NCBI GenBank assembly: GCA_045546615.1
Contig: JAZQDD010000039.1
Span: 15,788 to 79,787, forward strand
Source of the DNA: CAG-390 sp045546615
GTDB lineage: Bacteria; Bacillota; Clostridia; Oscillospirales; CAG-272
Reading direction: 5' to 3'
DNA: 64,000 bases
The notes beneath the pieces are model-generated. The model was not told the origin of the DNA. It searched no databases and worked only from the letters and a program-made list of their open reading frames with translations. The position numbers and the translations under genes are program-made. How positions within the stretch are numbered: position 1 is the stretch's first letter; every line of letters begins with the position of its first letter. Positions 35,828-43,867 of this stretch are shown one piece after another.

Positions 35828-36759
35828 TCGCTTTTATACTTTGCGTTTGCCTATACATAATTCCTTTCCAAGCACAAGCCGCTTCGACAGCGGATGCAAA
35901 AGAACCTATATCTACAGATAGAAACTGTTCTTTGACTATCTCTTGCTGTAGCAATGGTATTGCTTTTTCTGAATTGCCCGTAAATCTATATAAAATTGCT
36001 GATGTATCTGCGGACTATCAGTACACTCTCACTCAATCTTATGAAAAATCTAATCTCATTCTTAACGGAATACAGACCCTTGGCGAATGGAATGTCATCC
36101 GTTCGACCTTGGAAGCGTATATACTTGCAAATGAAGTCACGGCGGATTTTAACGCCGTAACTGACTTTGAAGGAAAAGCCTGTTTTGATGAATTAAAGCC
36201 GGGGCTTTATTTGTCAATCACGGAACGGATAATTCAAGATGAAACGACATACGTATTTGATTCTGCTTTAATTGCCTTGCCCGGCTTGGGAGCAGACGGT
36301 CTATGGCAGTACCATGTTGATGTTGCCTCTAAATCCTCGATTATTCCGCCAAGCGAAAAAGATGAAGAAATAGAACTTAAAGTATTAAAGCTTTGGAAGG
36401 GCGACAATGGAGCTTCGGCTCGTCCTACAACAATAGAGGTAGAGATATTTTGCAACGGAACAAGCTATCAAACGGTAATTCTTTCAGAAGATAACCACTG
36501 GACATATACTTGGTCTGCAAAAGACGATGGTTCGGATTGGAAAGTGGTGGAGCGTAACGTTCCAAAAGGATACACAATGACCATCGAGGAACGGGAAACT
36601 TCATTCGTACTCACAAATACGCTAACATCGGATAATCCCCCGCCACCCCCTCCGCAAACCGGTGATACCTTGAATATTATGCTATGGGTTATTCTGATGA
36701 TCGTTTTCGGCAGTATGCTTATTATCTTGGGAATTACAGGGAAGAGAAATCGTGTATGA
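35803..36759 (+). CDS. Minor pilin / Cna_B-type surface protein (PPQTG sorting signal)
   Basis: 318 residues. The signal peptide has its hydrophobic core at about 7-20 and cleaves near QAQAA. An N-terminal fimbrial domain (SELPVNLYKIADVSADY) is followed by a Cna_B domain (about 187-275) with VKLLKLWKGD-like opening and E-box-like WKVVERNVPKGY. A proline run then leads to PPQTGD, a hydrophobic helix and KRNRV. The sorting motif deviates from LPxTG in its first residue. AAAGGAGG sits before the ATG inside the sortase gene. This is probably the wall-proximal pilus subunit. Confidence 0.85.
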   Translation: MAKRRMGIIAFILCVCLYIIPFQAQAASTADAKEPISTDRNCSLTISCCSNGIAFSELPVNLYKIADVSADYQYTLTQSYEKSNLILNGIQTLGEWNVIRSTLEAYILANEVTADFNAVTDFEGKACFDELKPGLYLSITERIIQDETTYVFDSALIALPGLGADGLWQYHVDVASKSSIIPPSEKDEEIELKVLKLWKGDNGASARPTTIEVEIFCNGTSYQTVILSEDNHWTYTWSAKDDGSDWKVVERNVPKGYTMTIEERETSFVLTNTLTSDNPPPPPPQTGDTLNIMLWVILMIVFGSMLIILGITGKRNRV

Positions 36760-37345
36760 TGAGCCGAAAAAATGATGTTATTAGAAAAGTTTTAATGATC
36801 ATCGGGGGATGTTTGCTTGCGGCAGCTTTTGTTATCTTGGCGGCGTGGCAATGGAACATTCATGCTTCCGAGCAGAAAGCAAAGGAATATGTAAGCGCGA
36901 TCCGCGAACTGATCCCCGAACCGCAAGGTGCTGTTCCCGAAGAACGCAGGGATAATACGATGGCTACTCTCTCCGTTGACGGAACTGACTTTGTGGGAAT
37001 ATTGGAGTTCCCGCAATTTAACTCGGTTCTTCCGGTGTGCGCTGAATGGGGAAGCCCTGAAAAACACCCTTGCCGTTTTAGCGGAAGCGTATATGACCGC
37101 ACTATGCAGATCGGTGGCACGTCGCAAAAAGGTCAGTATAACTTTTACCGTGACGTTTCTGCGGGAGATAGAGTTTTTTCACGGATATGGAAGGGAATCG
37201 TTTCTCATACACGGTAACCGATATTCGCTATGAGAAAAACGCAGACCAATCCACCTTACAACGCAAGGACGCGGATTTGACGCTGTTCATTAAGAATGTG
37301 TATGCTTTTGAGTACATACTCATTTACTGTGATGTTTTAGGTTAA
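36756..37345 (+). pseudogene. Frameshifted sortase-like protein
   Basis: The frame from 36756 (overlapping the minor pilin stop, ATGA) encodes an N-terminal membrane helix and a sortase-like barrel, then goes out of frame at a run of six T near 37171 and stops at 37217. Inserting one T restores a continuation (FFTDMEGNRFSYTVTDIRY ... DADLTLFIKN ... LIYCDVLG) to the TAA at 37345, as in small class B/D-like sortases. The usual histidine position is not obvious (IGGTSQKGQYNF), and the end lacks the typical Arg. It may be a decayed gene, a sequencing indel at the homopolymer or slippage-dependent expression. Confidence 0.7.
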
Positions 37346-37387
37346 GTTTGCGATATGTTTGCGTTTTAACTTGAAGCGTTGTGAGCG

Positions 37388-37441
37388 GAAGACTACATAG
37401 GCGAAGGCGAAGACCGCCCAGGGGAGGGAATACACTTCTAA
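37388..37441 (+). pseudogene. C-terminal gene relic matching the end of the 51-kb secreted protein
   Basis: Seventeen codons read EDYIGEGEDRPGEGIHF followed by TAA, almost identical to the last residues of the gene at 51068-51475. The similarity continues into the 3' flank (AGCCAACACAA..CAAGGGGTGAAC). No upstream part of the gene is present, so this is a fragment left by recombination. Confidence 0.7.
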
Positions 37442-37454
37442 AGCCAACACAAGT

Positions 37455-37483
37455 CAAGGGGTGAACTAAACGTTCACCCCTTG
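37455..37483. repeat. Hairpin repeat, copy F (terminator-like)
   Basis: CAAGGGGTGAAC (37455-37466) and GTTCACCCCTTG (37472-37483) are perfect 12-base arms. The same hairpin occurs at 56276-56304, and half of it at 51490-51501. It lies between the pilus locus and a converging XRE gene. Confidence 0.85.
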
Positions 37484-37506
37484 GTGGTATATTTGAAAAA
37501 ATAAAT

Positions 37507-37971
37507 TTAATGGCCCTTCATACTTTTCCCAACCACATAAATACCGACCACCATTTCGGCAATCGATATTCCCAATAAAAGTCCCGAGAAAAAGTCTTTC
37601 ACATTCGATCCGCCAAATGTGTTGGAAAGAGCTAATAAGGCAATTCCCATCATAATAAGCGAAACGCCATGCATCAAATTTTTTTGCTTTTCTAACTCTT
37701 GCGTTCTTTTTAGCAAATCCATTATTTGCTCTTCGTCATATGCGCGAACGCTTTTATCTTCCGATTTTTCACCATCCATTAGCTCTGCGATTGTAATCTC
37801 CAATTCATCGCATAAAGGCTTAACTATAGAATAATCGGGCATACATTTACCGGTTTCCCATTTCGAGATTGTTTTGTTTGATACTCCAAGCTTTTCCGCC
37901 AGTTTTTCTTGTGTTAAATTTTTTTCTTTTCTCTTTTGTGATATAAACTTTCCTATTGCTGTTTGATTCAT
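37507..37971 (-). CDS. XRE-family regulator with C-terminal membrane helices
   Basis: 154 residues. An N-terminal Cro/CI helix-turn-helix (IGKFISQKRKEKNLTQEKLA ... VSNKTISKWETGKCMPDYS, about 5-55) is followed by a charged linker and two hydrophobic helices (about 98-115 and 125-145). It is therefore a membrane-tethered DNA-binding protein. I start at the ATG at 37971, with GGAGG about eight bases upstream. The ATG at 37986 overlaps that ribosome binding site. It is flanked by repeat copies F and E. Confidence 0.85.
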   Translation of the reverse strand: MNQTAIGKFISQKRKEKNLTQEKLAEKLGVSNKTISKWETGKCMPDYSIVKPLCDELEITIAELMDGEKSEDKSVRAYDEEQIMDLLKRTQELEKQKNLMHGVSLIMMGIALLALSNTFGGSNVKDFFSGLLLGISIAEMVVGIYVVGKSMKGH

Positions 37972-38092
37972 TTCCTGTGCCTCCATTTTTGTTTATGATG
38001 GAATATTATCATTATTTCACCCTAAATAACATCCCTCAATTGGAGAATTCAGGTGGAATTCTTAATCAAATTCATAAATTCTCATTTATCAA

Positions 38093-38141
38093 ACGAATTA
38101 TACCATAAACCGCCACGAAACACAACTGTTTTCACACAAAA
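38093..38141 (+). repeat. Partial copy E of the 139-bp dispersed repeat
   Basis: About 50 bases match the first third of copies B and C (ATTATACCATAAACCGCCACG, then CAACTGTTTTCACACAA), without the central hairpin. It lies between two minus-strand transcription units. Confidence 0.6.
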
Positions 38142-38151
38142 AAATTGAAAT

Positions 38152-38742
38152 TTATTTGTCTGTTCTAAAAAAACGGAAATCACATTTATGTCCACCCGCT
38201 CCTAATGTTTCTGTTCTCTTAAATGCAATCCCTGACAGATTTCCATATGTTGCGAAGTCGCTTTCACAAAAAACAGGTGCAAGTTCTGGAACATTAAATA
38301 AGTTTGCATACTTTAGATATGGACACATTGTCATATCAATTTGCAAACAGTTTGCATCTGCTTGAAAATTAGTATAATCAAATCCGCATTCTCTACCAAA
38401 CATCTTTGTTCCCATTTTGGATAATAGCTTCATAAAAACTGCTTTCATACCAGGAAGCTTTAGAACAATATTTAATGCCTTTCCACCTTTTTCACAAAAA
38501 CCTATTAGTATGGCGGTTGTATTCTTTAGAGCGTTTTCATTATCAATCTCTAGCAGAGACTTATAGAAAGAAACAGTTGGAAGAATGGTGTTTTCCAAAT
38601 GCATTCGTTCACCTTTAGATGCATCTCGACACAATAACAAGTGATTGTGGTAATGTTTTTTTCCTAATGTGATGATTACATTTGTTTTTTCTTTTCCATA
38701 TATTTTTATTAATTCCTTTTTTATATAGCCTAAATTTTTCAT
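38152..38742 (-). CDS. L-2-amino-thiazoline-4-carboxylate (ATC) hydrolase-like protein
   Basis: 196 residues with the features of the ATC hydrolase family: a helical N-terminal half, then FGRECGFDYTNF, CPYLKYANLF, FCESDFATYGNLSGIAFKRTETLGAGGHKCDFRF, with conserved cysteines and a C-terminal GxxKCDFRF box. The characterised member hydrolyses ATC to S-carbamoyl-cysteine, but most family members have unknown substrates. Last gene of a minus-strand run starting with a LytTR regulator. Confidence 0.75.
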   Translation of the reverse strand: MKNLGYIKKELIKIYGKEKTNVIITLGKKHYHNHLLLCRDASKGERMHLENTILPTVSFYKSLLEIDNENALKNTTAILIGFCEKGGKALNIVLKLPGMKAVFMKLLSKMGTKMFGRECGFDYTNFQADANCLQIDMTMCPYLKYANLFNVPELAPVFCESDFATYGNLSGIAFKRTETLGAGGHKCDFRFFRTDK

Positions 38743-38749
38743 AATACCA

Positions 38750-39418
38750 CTACACTTTATTCACTTTCTGCTTACTATACTTCTTTATCAAAAAGGTAAG
38801 ACCAAAAAACATTAAGCTACTGCCAACGTTCATGGCTCCTATCCCTGCGAGCAGAACACCTGCAACAAGAGTCAGGGGGATTGTATTTACAACACAACAC
38901 CACTTAGGCAAACAAGTTTTACCTTTGATTATGGCAATGAAAAGTGAAATACAAACCATAAATACGCCAATATTGCACAAGGCAGTCGTTACCATTGTTT
39001 CGGTGAAAAACGAAATCATAATGTCATGCGCTTCTTTGGTGGCACCGGATTTTACAAAATACCACAACATGGTTGTGCAAGAGAAATGCATTATTGCGCC
39101 TGCGACACAGGTAAATAATGTGCCGACCAATACTACCTTTGATAAGATCTTCGCGGTGGGTTTTAACAGCAGATAAATCTGATAGTATCCCACCAAAACG
39201 AGCATCATAGCAATTGTCCCCGCAATGCCTGAAATTGTAAACTGCAAAGGATTTGCGCCTGTAAGCATGCTTGATGTTTTGCCGTAGTCAAAAAGCTGGA
39301 TTGTATCAAGAGGGCCGTTGGGCACAAAGTAGAGCAATAAATCTCCGCCGCCCCAACAAAGCAAATGCCCGAATGCTCCGAAAAGTAAAAGCTTGGAATT
39401 TATCAAACGTCTTTCCAT
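38750..39418 (-). CDS. Multi-pass membrane protein of unknown function
   Basis: About 222 residues with six to seven hydrophobic helices (about 9-28, 50-80, 90-112, 128-150, 160-178 and 187-210) and a basic C-terminus. I do not recognise the family. I start at the ATG (MERRLINSK) at 39418, with AAGGAAAA upstream, one base after the stop of the DUF3021 gene. It sits between that gene and the ATC-hydrolase-like gene, so all four are probably one operon. Confidence 0.75.
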   Translation of the reverse strand: MERRLINSKLLLFGAFGHLLCWGGGDLLLYFVPNGPLDTIQLFDYGKTSSMLTGANPLQFTISGIAGTIAMMLVLVGYYQIYLLLKPTAKILSKVVLVGTLFTCVAGAIMHFSCTTMLWYFVKSGATKEAHDIMISFFTETMVTTALCNIGVFMVCISLFIAIIKGKTCLPKWCCVVNTIPLTLVAGVLLAGIGAMNVGSSLMFFGLTFLIKKYSKQKVNKV

Positions 39419-39419
39419 T

Positions 39420-39884
39420 TTAATTTTCCTTTTTTTCTCTCTGCTTGAATTTTTCAAGGTCTGTGTTAAGCAACCTTGCGTCGATAACGCGCTTTATCTT
39501 GTGAATAAGAAATACTCCGAGATAAGCAATTATCATATATGCGGCAAATATCAGGCTCACAACGAAATTTTTTTCAAACCAGCAAAATATATACGACGAG
39601 AGTGAATATATTGCCGCTGCTCCTGCAATAACCGCGCAGTCCTTGATGCTTAACTTATCTACGTCATCGAAATCCGAGCCGATCAGCATCTGTACCCAAC
39701 ACAGCGCGTACGCAAGCAAGACCATTTCAAGCATATAAAATATGCTTGCATCTTGAAAGCCACATATAAGGCGGTAGGATGCGTAAAAACACAGAACCAT
39801 AAAAAACATAAGGCAACATTTTATTTCTACGCCGATTTTTCTCGTTAGATATTTCTCAATAAATGTGCGGAATTTGTTACTCAT
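39420..39884 (-). CDS. DUF3021-family membrane protein (LytTR partner)
   Basis: 154 residues with four hydrophobic helices (about 20-37, 45-65, 78-98 and 105-125) and a charged tail. DUF3021 proteins are usually encoded right after a small LytTR-domain regulator and form a membrane-bound control pair. Here the ATG lies inside the last codons of the LytTR gene (eight-base overlap), with AAAGGAG upstream. The family call rests on size, topology and pairing. Confidence 0.75.
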   Translation of the reverse strand: MSNKFRTFIEKYLTRKIGVEIKCCLMFFMVLCFYASYRLICGFQDASIFYMLEMVLLAYALCWVQMLIGSDFDDVDKLSIKDCAVIAGAAAIYSLSSYIFCWFEKNFVVSLIFAAYMIIAYLGVFLIHKIKRVIDARLLNTDLEKFKQREKKEN

Positions 39885-40326
39885 CTTCACTGACTCCTTT
39901 AAGCCGCTTTCGGAAGCTTGAAGCATACGTTCTGGAAATTATAATATGCTCACCGTTGTTCATTGTCGCATCTATGCGGTTTGACGCGAGACTTTTCAGC
40001 CTTCGCACCTTATCTATATTGATAATCATTGATTTACTGCATCTAAAAAAGTTGATAGAGCCAAGTATTTGCTCAAGCTGTGCCAACGTGAAATCTAGCC
40101 TGAACACGTCCGCCTCTGTATACGCAAAGCACTTTCCGTCGACACTCTCGATATACAATATATCCGCGCGCTCGAGTATCTCTTTTTGCCCACCATTTTC
40201 GCCCACGAGCTTCTTCTCATAGCCGTTCATGAAATCAAGGGCGCGCTCTACCTCGTCGTTGATTTCCAGATATTTCAGAATAAGCTCGTTCTCGCCCTCA
40301 GATATCTGATGTACGGTAAGCTTCAT
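39877..40326 (-). CDS. LytTR-family DNA-binding regulator
   Basis: 149 residues. The C-terminal LytTR domain (about 50-140) shows ADILYIESVDGKCFAYTEADVFRLDFTLAQLEQIL, then FFRCSKSMIINIDKVRRL and GEHIIISRTYASSFRKRL. There is no receiver domain, so it belongs to the stand-alone type paired with DUF3021. I start at the ATG at 40326 behind GGGGGAAG. A longer frame runs into the upstream repeat and is rejected. It probably controls its own operon. Confidence 0.88.
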   Translation of the reverse strand: MKLTVHQISEGENELILKYLEINDEVERALDFMNGYEKKLVGENGGQKEILERADILYIESVDGKCFAYTEADVFRLDFTLAQLEQILGSINFFRCSKSMIINIDKVRRLKSLASNRIDATMNNGEHIIISRTYASSFRKRLKGVSEDE

Positions 40327-40433
40327 TTTCTTCCCCCTTCGTTGACCTTGTAACGTTATTTTATCACCTAAAATCAATAATGCAATACCCAAAACGGTAA
40401 GTGGCACTTTTTGATGCCTCAAAAGCACTGCAC

Positions 40434-40562
40434 AAAAAGATTATATCACGAAAAACAAACAAGGACAACTATTTTCACACAAGAAAAGGGGGAGAACAAA
40501 TTGTTCCCCCCATATCACAGTTCAACGATGGTTGGAAAAAACGCCCAGTCATAATTTGGTCA
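40434..40562 (+). repeat. Copy A of the 139-bp dispersed repeat
   Basis: Matches copies B and C strongly over its second half: ACAAGAAAAGGGG, the hairpin GGGGGAGAACAA/TTGTTCCCCC, CATATCACAGTTCAACGATGG, TTGGAAAAAACGCCCAGTC. The first half is more diverged. It lies upstream of the LytTR operon. Confidence 0.8.
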
Positions 40563-40566
40563 GCCA

Positions 40567-40602
40567 ATGCGAGATGGCGCGGAGAAGGGAATACAGTTTT
40601 AA
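40567..40602 (+). pseudogene. Second C-terminal relic (DGAEKGIQF end)
   Basis: Eleven codons ending DGAEKGIQF and TAA, followed by AAGTCCAAC, resemble the GDRPGEGIHF-TAA-AGCCAAC end of the 51-kb gene and the 37.4-kb relic. Short, so moderate confidence. Confidence 0.4.
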
Positions 40603-41207
40603 AGTCCAACTAAAAAACATTCAAAACTGTAAAAAAATTTTCACAGCCTACACGCTTCAACTCGCATATCAGAAATACGCCGTTTATTCAAGAATAATGA
40701 ACCACCGCCGAGAGTAACTAAATGGTTACCCTCGGCGGTGTGTTTCAATATGGATAATCAAAGTAAAAAACAAATCCGAACAGTTCCGTCGTAACGAAAC
40801 AGTTCGGATTTGCTTGTTCTGGTGGAGGCGAACCGCGGTCAAAAATGGTTGATAATTACGCCGAACTCGACGGGATCGAGCAGAGCGTTTGCGATGATCT
40901 TTGGAGCGATCTGCCTTGCACCGAGGTGCTCGTCCCGAACCCGACGTTCAGGATCTCCGTGATCGGCAGGCGTATCCTCAACTACTGCGGAGCCTTCGGA
41001 GCAGAGAAGTAAGCATCGCTCAAAAATGAACTATGGTATGGTTCAATATGGACTATTCATAAATATAAAATATAATATAATATTAACTGAAGAATAACAT
41101 TATATATAACTACTATATGCACTCAAAGCCTCACCCGCCCCCTCCGAAAGCCACGGCATTCGGGGGGGATTTTTCTTCAGTTCTTTGAGCTTGTAACTCC
41201 ACCGCTC
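40603..41207. other. Non-coding stretch with two hairpins and a tmRNA/tRNA-end-like fragment
   Basis: No convincing gene. It holds a strong hairpin CACCGCCGAG/CTCGGCGGTG (40703-40740, inner GTAAC/GTTAC). A second hairpin, CAAATCCGAAC (40771-40781) with GTTCGGATTTG (40802-40812), follows. The motif TGGTGGAGGC (40820-40829) is the complement of a GCCTCCACCA 3' end, as in tmRNA or tRNA. A 55-codon open frame at 40845-41012 has ordinary codon use but no placed ribosome binding site and may be a gene remnant. The stretch from 41020 to 41200 is A/T-rich with no feature I recognise. Confidence 0.5.
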
Positions 41208-41239
41208 AATTTAGTCATTTTCTCAAAAATGACTAAATT
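41208..41239. promoter_or_regulatory. Perfect 14-base inverted repeat, probable operator of the restriction island
   Basis: AATTTAGTCATTTT (41208-41221) and AAAATGACTAAATT (41226-41239) are perfect complements around CTCA. They end five bases before the -35 box of the island's promoter. The position fits an activator or repressor site controlling fic-hsd expression. Confidence 0.75.
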
Positions 41240-41243
41240 GACA

Positions 41244-41272
41244 TTGACAAAAGACATAATTGGGGATATAAT
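41244..41272 (+). promoter_or_regulatory. Sigma-A promoter of the fic-hsd operon
   Basis: TTGACA (41244-41249) and TATAAT (41267-41272) are both perfect, with a 17-base spacer, 37 bases before the fic start. Confidence 0.9.
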
Positions 41273-41308
41273 ATAATTTAGATAAGAATAATGTAATGCG
41301 AGGTTTAT

Positions 41309-42367
41309 ATGCGTAATTACAATTACCAAAACAAATGGCAAAAGTTGCTCACGCCCGAAGTAGTGTCTTTGTTGACACAGATCCACGAGTGCAAGGGTGA
41401 GCAAACGTTATTTATAGAGCAAAAAGCTACTACACTGACTCAGCTTGTTGAGGTTGCTAAAATCCAAAGCACAGAGGCATCAAATAAAATCGAGGGCATT
41501 TATACCTCAGACGAGCGACTCAAAAGCCTTGTTTCCAACAAGACAACTCCTCGAACAAAAAACGAGCAGGAAATAGCGGGATATCGCGACGTTCTTTACA
41601 CTATATGCGAAAGCCACGATTTCATCCCGATGAAGCCATCAATTATATTGCAACTTCACCGCGACCTATATAAATTCAGCGGTAAGTCCATCGGAGGATC
41701 TTATAAGGAAGCCGATAACGTAATCGCAGAGGAAGACGAGGAAGGGAACAAGCGCGTTCGTTTTGTTCCCGTATCGGCTTGGGAAACCCCAACAGCTATA
41801 GATGGCATATGCAAAGCTTTTGATGAAATGATATCCGATAGCGACGCCGATCCGCTTCTTATAATTCCAATGTTTATATTGGATTTTCTGTGCATTCACC
41901 CGTTTAACGATGGTAACGGAAGAATGAGCCGATTGCTTACCTTGCTGCTCTTATACCGAGCAGGCTATATTGTGGGTAAATATATCAGTATCGAAAAGCT
42001 GATAGAGCAAACAAAAGAAACCTATTACGAGGCATTACAAAACAGTTCCGCCGGTTGGCACGAGGATAAAAACGATTATATTCCCTTTGTGCAGTATACG
42101 CTTGGTATCGTTGCCGCGGCATATCGCGAGTTTTCGTCGAGAGTAAAGCTCATTGCCACAAGCAATATGTCCAAGCCCGAACGCATCAGGGCAATTATAC
42201 AAGAAACACTTGGTAAAATAACAAAATCAGAAATTATGGAAAAATGCCCCGATATCAGCCAAGTCACGGTACAACGAGCACTTAATGAGCTGGTAATAAG
42301 CGGAGAAATTTTAAAAATTGGCGGCGGTCGTTATACCGCATACACGTGGAATCACGAAAAGGAGTAA
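41309..42367 (+). CDS. Fic-domain protein (predicted AMPylase-family enzyme)
   Basis: 352 residues. An N-terminal helical Fic_N region carries an inhibitory-helix-like motif (STEASNKIEGI, about 51-61). The Fic core motif HPFNDGNGRMSR lies at about 196-207, and a C-terminal winged-helix segment at about 295-345 (IRAIIQETLGKITKSEIME, VTVQRALNELV). Fic enzymes usually transfer AMP to a hydroxyl side chain of a target protein. The built-in inhibitory helix suggests self-control. It is the first gene behind the operator and promoter, three bases before hsdM, so it is co-expressed with the type I system. Confidence 0.93.
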   Translation: MRNYNYQNKWQKLLTPEVVSLLTQIHECKGEQTLFIEQKATTLTQLVEVAKIQSTEASNKIEGIYTSDERLKSLVSNKTTPRTKNEQEIAGYRDVLYTICESHDFIPMKPSIILQLHRDLYKFSGKSIGGSYKEADNVIAEEDEEGNKRVRFVPVSAWETPTAIDGICKAFDEMISDSDADPLLIIPMFILDFLCIHPFNDGNGRMSRLLTLLLLYRAGYIVGKYISIEKLIEQTKETYYEALQNSSAGWHEDKNDYIPFVQYTLGIVAAAYREFSSRVKLIATSNMSKPERIRAIIQETLGKITKSEIMEKCPDISQVTVQRALNELVISGEILKIGGGRYTAYTWNHEKE

Positions 42368-42370
42368 AAT

Positions 42371-43867
42371 ATGATTACAGGCGAACTTAAAAATAGAATT
42401 GACGGACTTTGGGATGTATTTGCCGCAGGCGGACTTGTAAACCCTCTCGACGTAATTGAGCAGATTACATATTTGATGTTCATCCGCGACCTTGACGATA
42501 CCGATAATCTTCGCGCCAAGGAAGCCGTAATGCTCGGTCTTCCCCATAAAAGCATTTTTGCCGACAAGGTAAAGGTGGGAGAGCGAGAGATCGACGGAAA
42601 TCAGCTCAAGTGGTCAGTATTCCACGATTTTCCTGCGGGAAAGATGTATTCTACCGTTCAGGAGTGGGTGTTCCCGTTTATCAAGAACCTGCACGATAAC
42701 AAGGATAGTGCATACTCCAAGTATATGGATGATGCCATCTTCAAAATCCCCACCCCCTTGCTTCTCGATAAAATCGTTACCATTCTTGACGATATCTACT
42801 CGCAAATGGCACAGATCAAGGACAGCGACATTCGCGGCGACGTATACGAATACTTACTTTCCAAGATCTCGCAGTCGGGGCTTAACGGTCAGTTCCGCAC
42901 CCCTCGTCACATCATTCGTATGATGGTAGAGCTAATGGATCCCCAAGCAGACGAAACAATCTGCGATCCCGCGTGCGGTACGTCGGGATTTCTCGTCGCG
43001 GCGGGGGATTATCTCAAGGAAAAGCGCAAGGAAGAGATTTTCTTCAATAAACAGAAAAAAGCGCACTATATGAACGGAATGTTCCACGGCTACGATATGG
43101 ACAGAACGATGCTCCGCATCGGCGCGATGAACATGATGACGCACGGCGTGGACAATCCGTATATAGAGTATCGCGATAGCTTGTCCGATCAGAATCCCGA
43201 TAAGGAGAAATACTCGCTGATCCTTGCAAATCCCCCCTTCAAGGGCAGCCTTGACTACGATACCGTTTCCGCAGATCTTCTCAAGGTCTGCAAGACAAAA
43301 AAGACCGAGCTTTTGTTCCTCGCGTTGATGCTCCGAATGCTTCGTGTGGGCGGCAGATGTGCAGTTATCGTTCCCGATGGCGTGCTGTTCGGGTCTTCTA
43401 CGGCGCATAAGGCTATCCGCAAAGCGATAGTCGATGACAACCGCCTTGAAGCCGTAATTTCCATGCCCTCTGGCGTATTTAAGCCCTACGCGGGTGTTTC
43501 TACGGGAATACTTATCTTCACAAAGACGGGATACGGCGGCACGGACAAGGTGTGGTTTTACGATATGCAAGCAGACGGCTTCAGCCTTGACGATAAGCGC
43601 ACCGAGGTCAAGGAAAACGACATTCGTGATATCATCGAACGTTTCCACAATCTTGACGGTGAAGCCGACCGCGCACGCACAGAAAAATCCTTCTTTGTAC
43701 CCAAGGACGAGATCGTGCAGAACGACTACGACCTCTCAATAAATAAGTACAAAAAGACCGAATACAAGCCCGTAGAGTATGCCCCTACCTCACAGATATT
43801 GGCAGAGCTGAACGAGCTTGAGAGGGAGATCACCAAAGGACTTGCAGAGTTGGAGGAGATGTTGTGA
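42371..43867 (+). CDS. hsdM: Type I restriction-modification system, DNA methyltransferase subunit
   Basis: 498 residues. The N-terminal HsdM helical domain is followed by the N6-adenine methylase core: QFRTPRHIIRMMVELM (about 174-190), the SAM motif ICDPACGTSGFL (about 197-208) and catalytic NPPF (about 288). HsdM with HsdS methylates host DNA and joins HsdR for restriction. Its stop shares a base with the hsdS ATG. Confidence 0.97.
   Translation: MITGELKNRIDGLWDVFAAGGLVNPLDVIEQITYLMFIRDLDDTDNLRAKEAVMLGLPHKSIFADKVKVGEREIDGNQLKWSVFHDFPAGKMYSTVQEWVFPFIKNLHDNKDSAYSKYMDDAIFKIPTPLLLDKIVTILDDIYSQMAQIKDSDIRGDVYEYLLSKISQSGLNGQFRTPRHIIRMMVELMDPQADETICDPACGTSGFLVAAGDYLKEKRKEEIFFNKQKKAHYMNGMFHGYDMDRTMLRIGAMNMMTHGVDNPYIEYRDSLSDQNPDKEKYSLILANPPFKGSLDYDTVSADLLKVCKTKKTELLFLALMLRMLRVGGRCAVIVPDGVLFGSSTAHKAIRKAIVDDNRLEAVISMPSGVFKPYAGVSTGILIFTKTGYGGTDKVWFYDMQADGFSLDDKRTEVKENDIRDIIERFHNLDGEADRARTEKSFFVPKDEIVQNDYDLSINKYKKTEYKPVEYAPTSQILAELNELEREITKGLAELEEML

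Noticed and set aside
40401..40717. Open frames across repeat copy A and the following hairpin
   Set aside because: They translate the repeat itself (FNDGWKKRP-like text recurs in every copy) and have no start signals.
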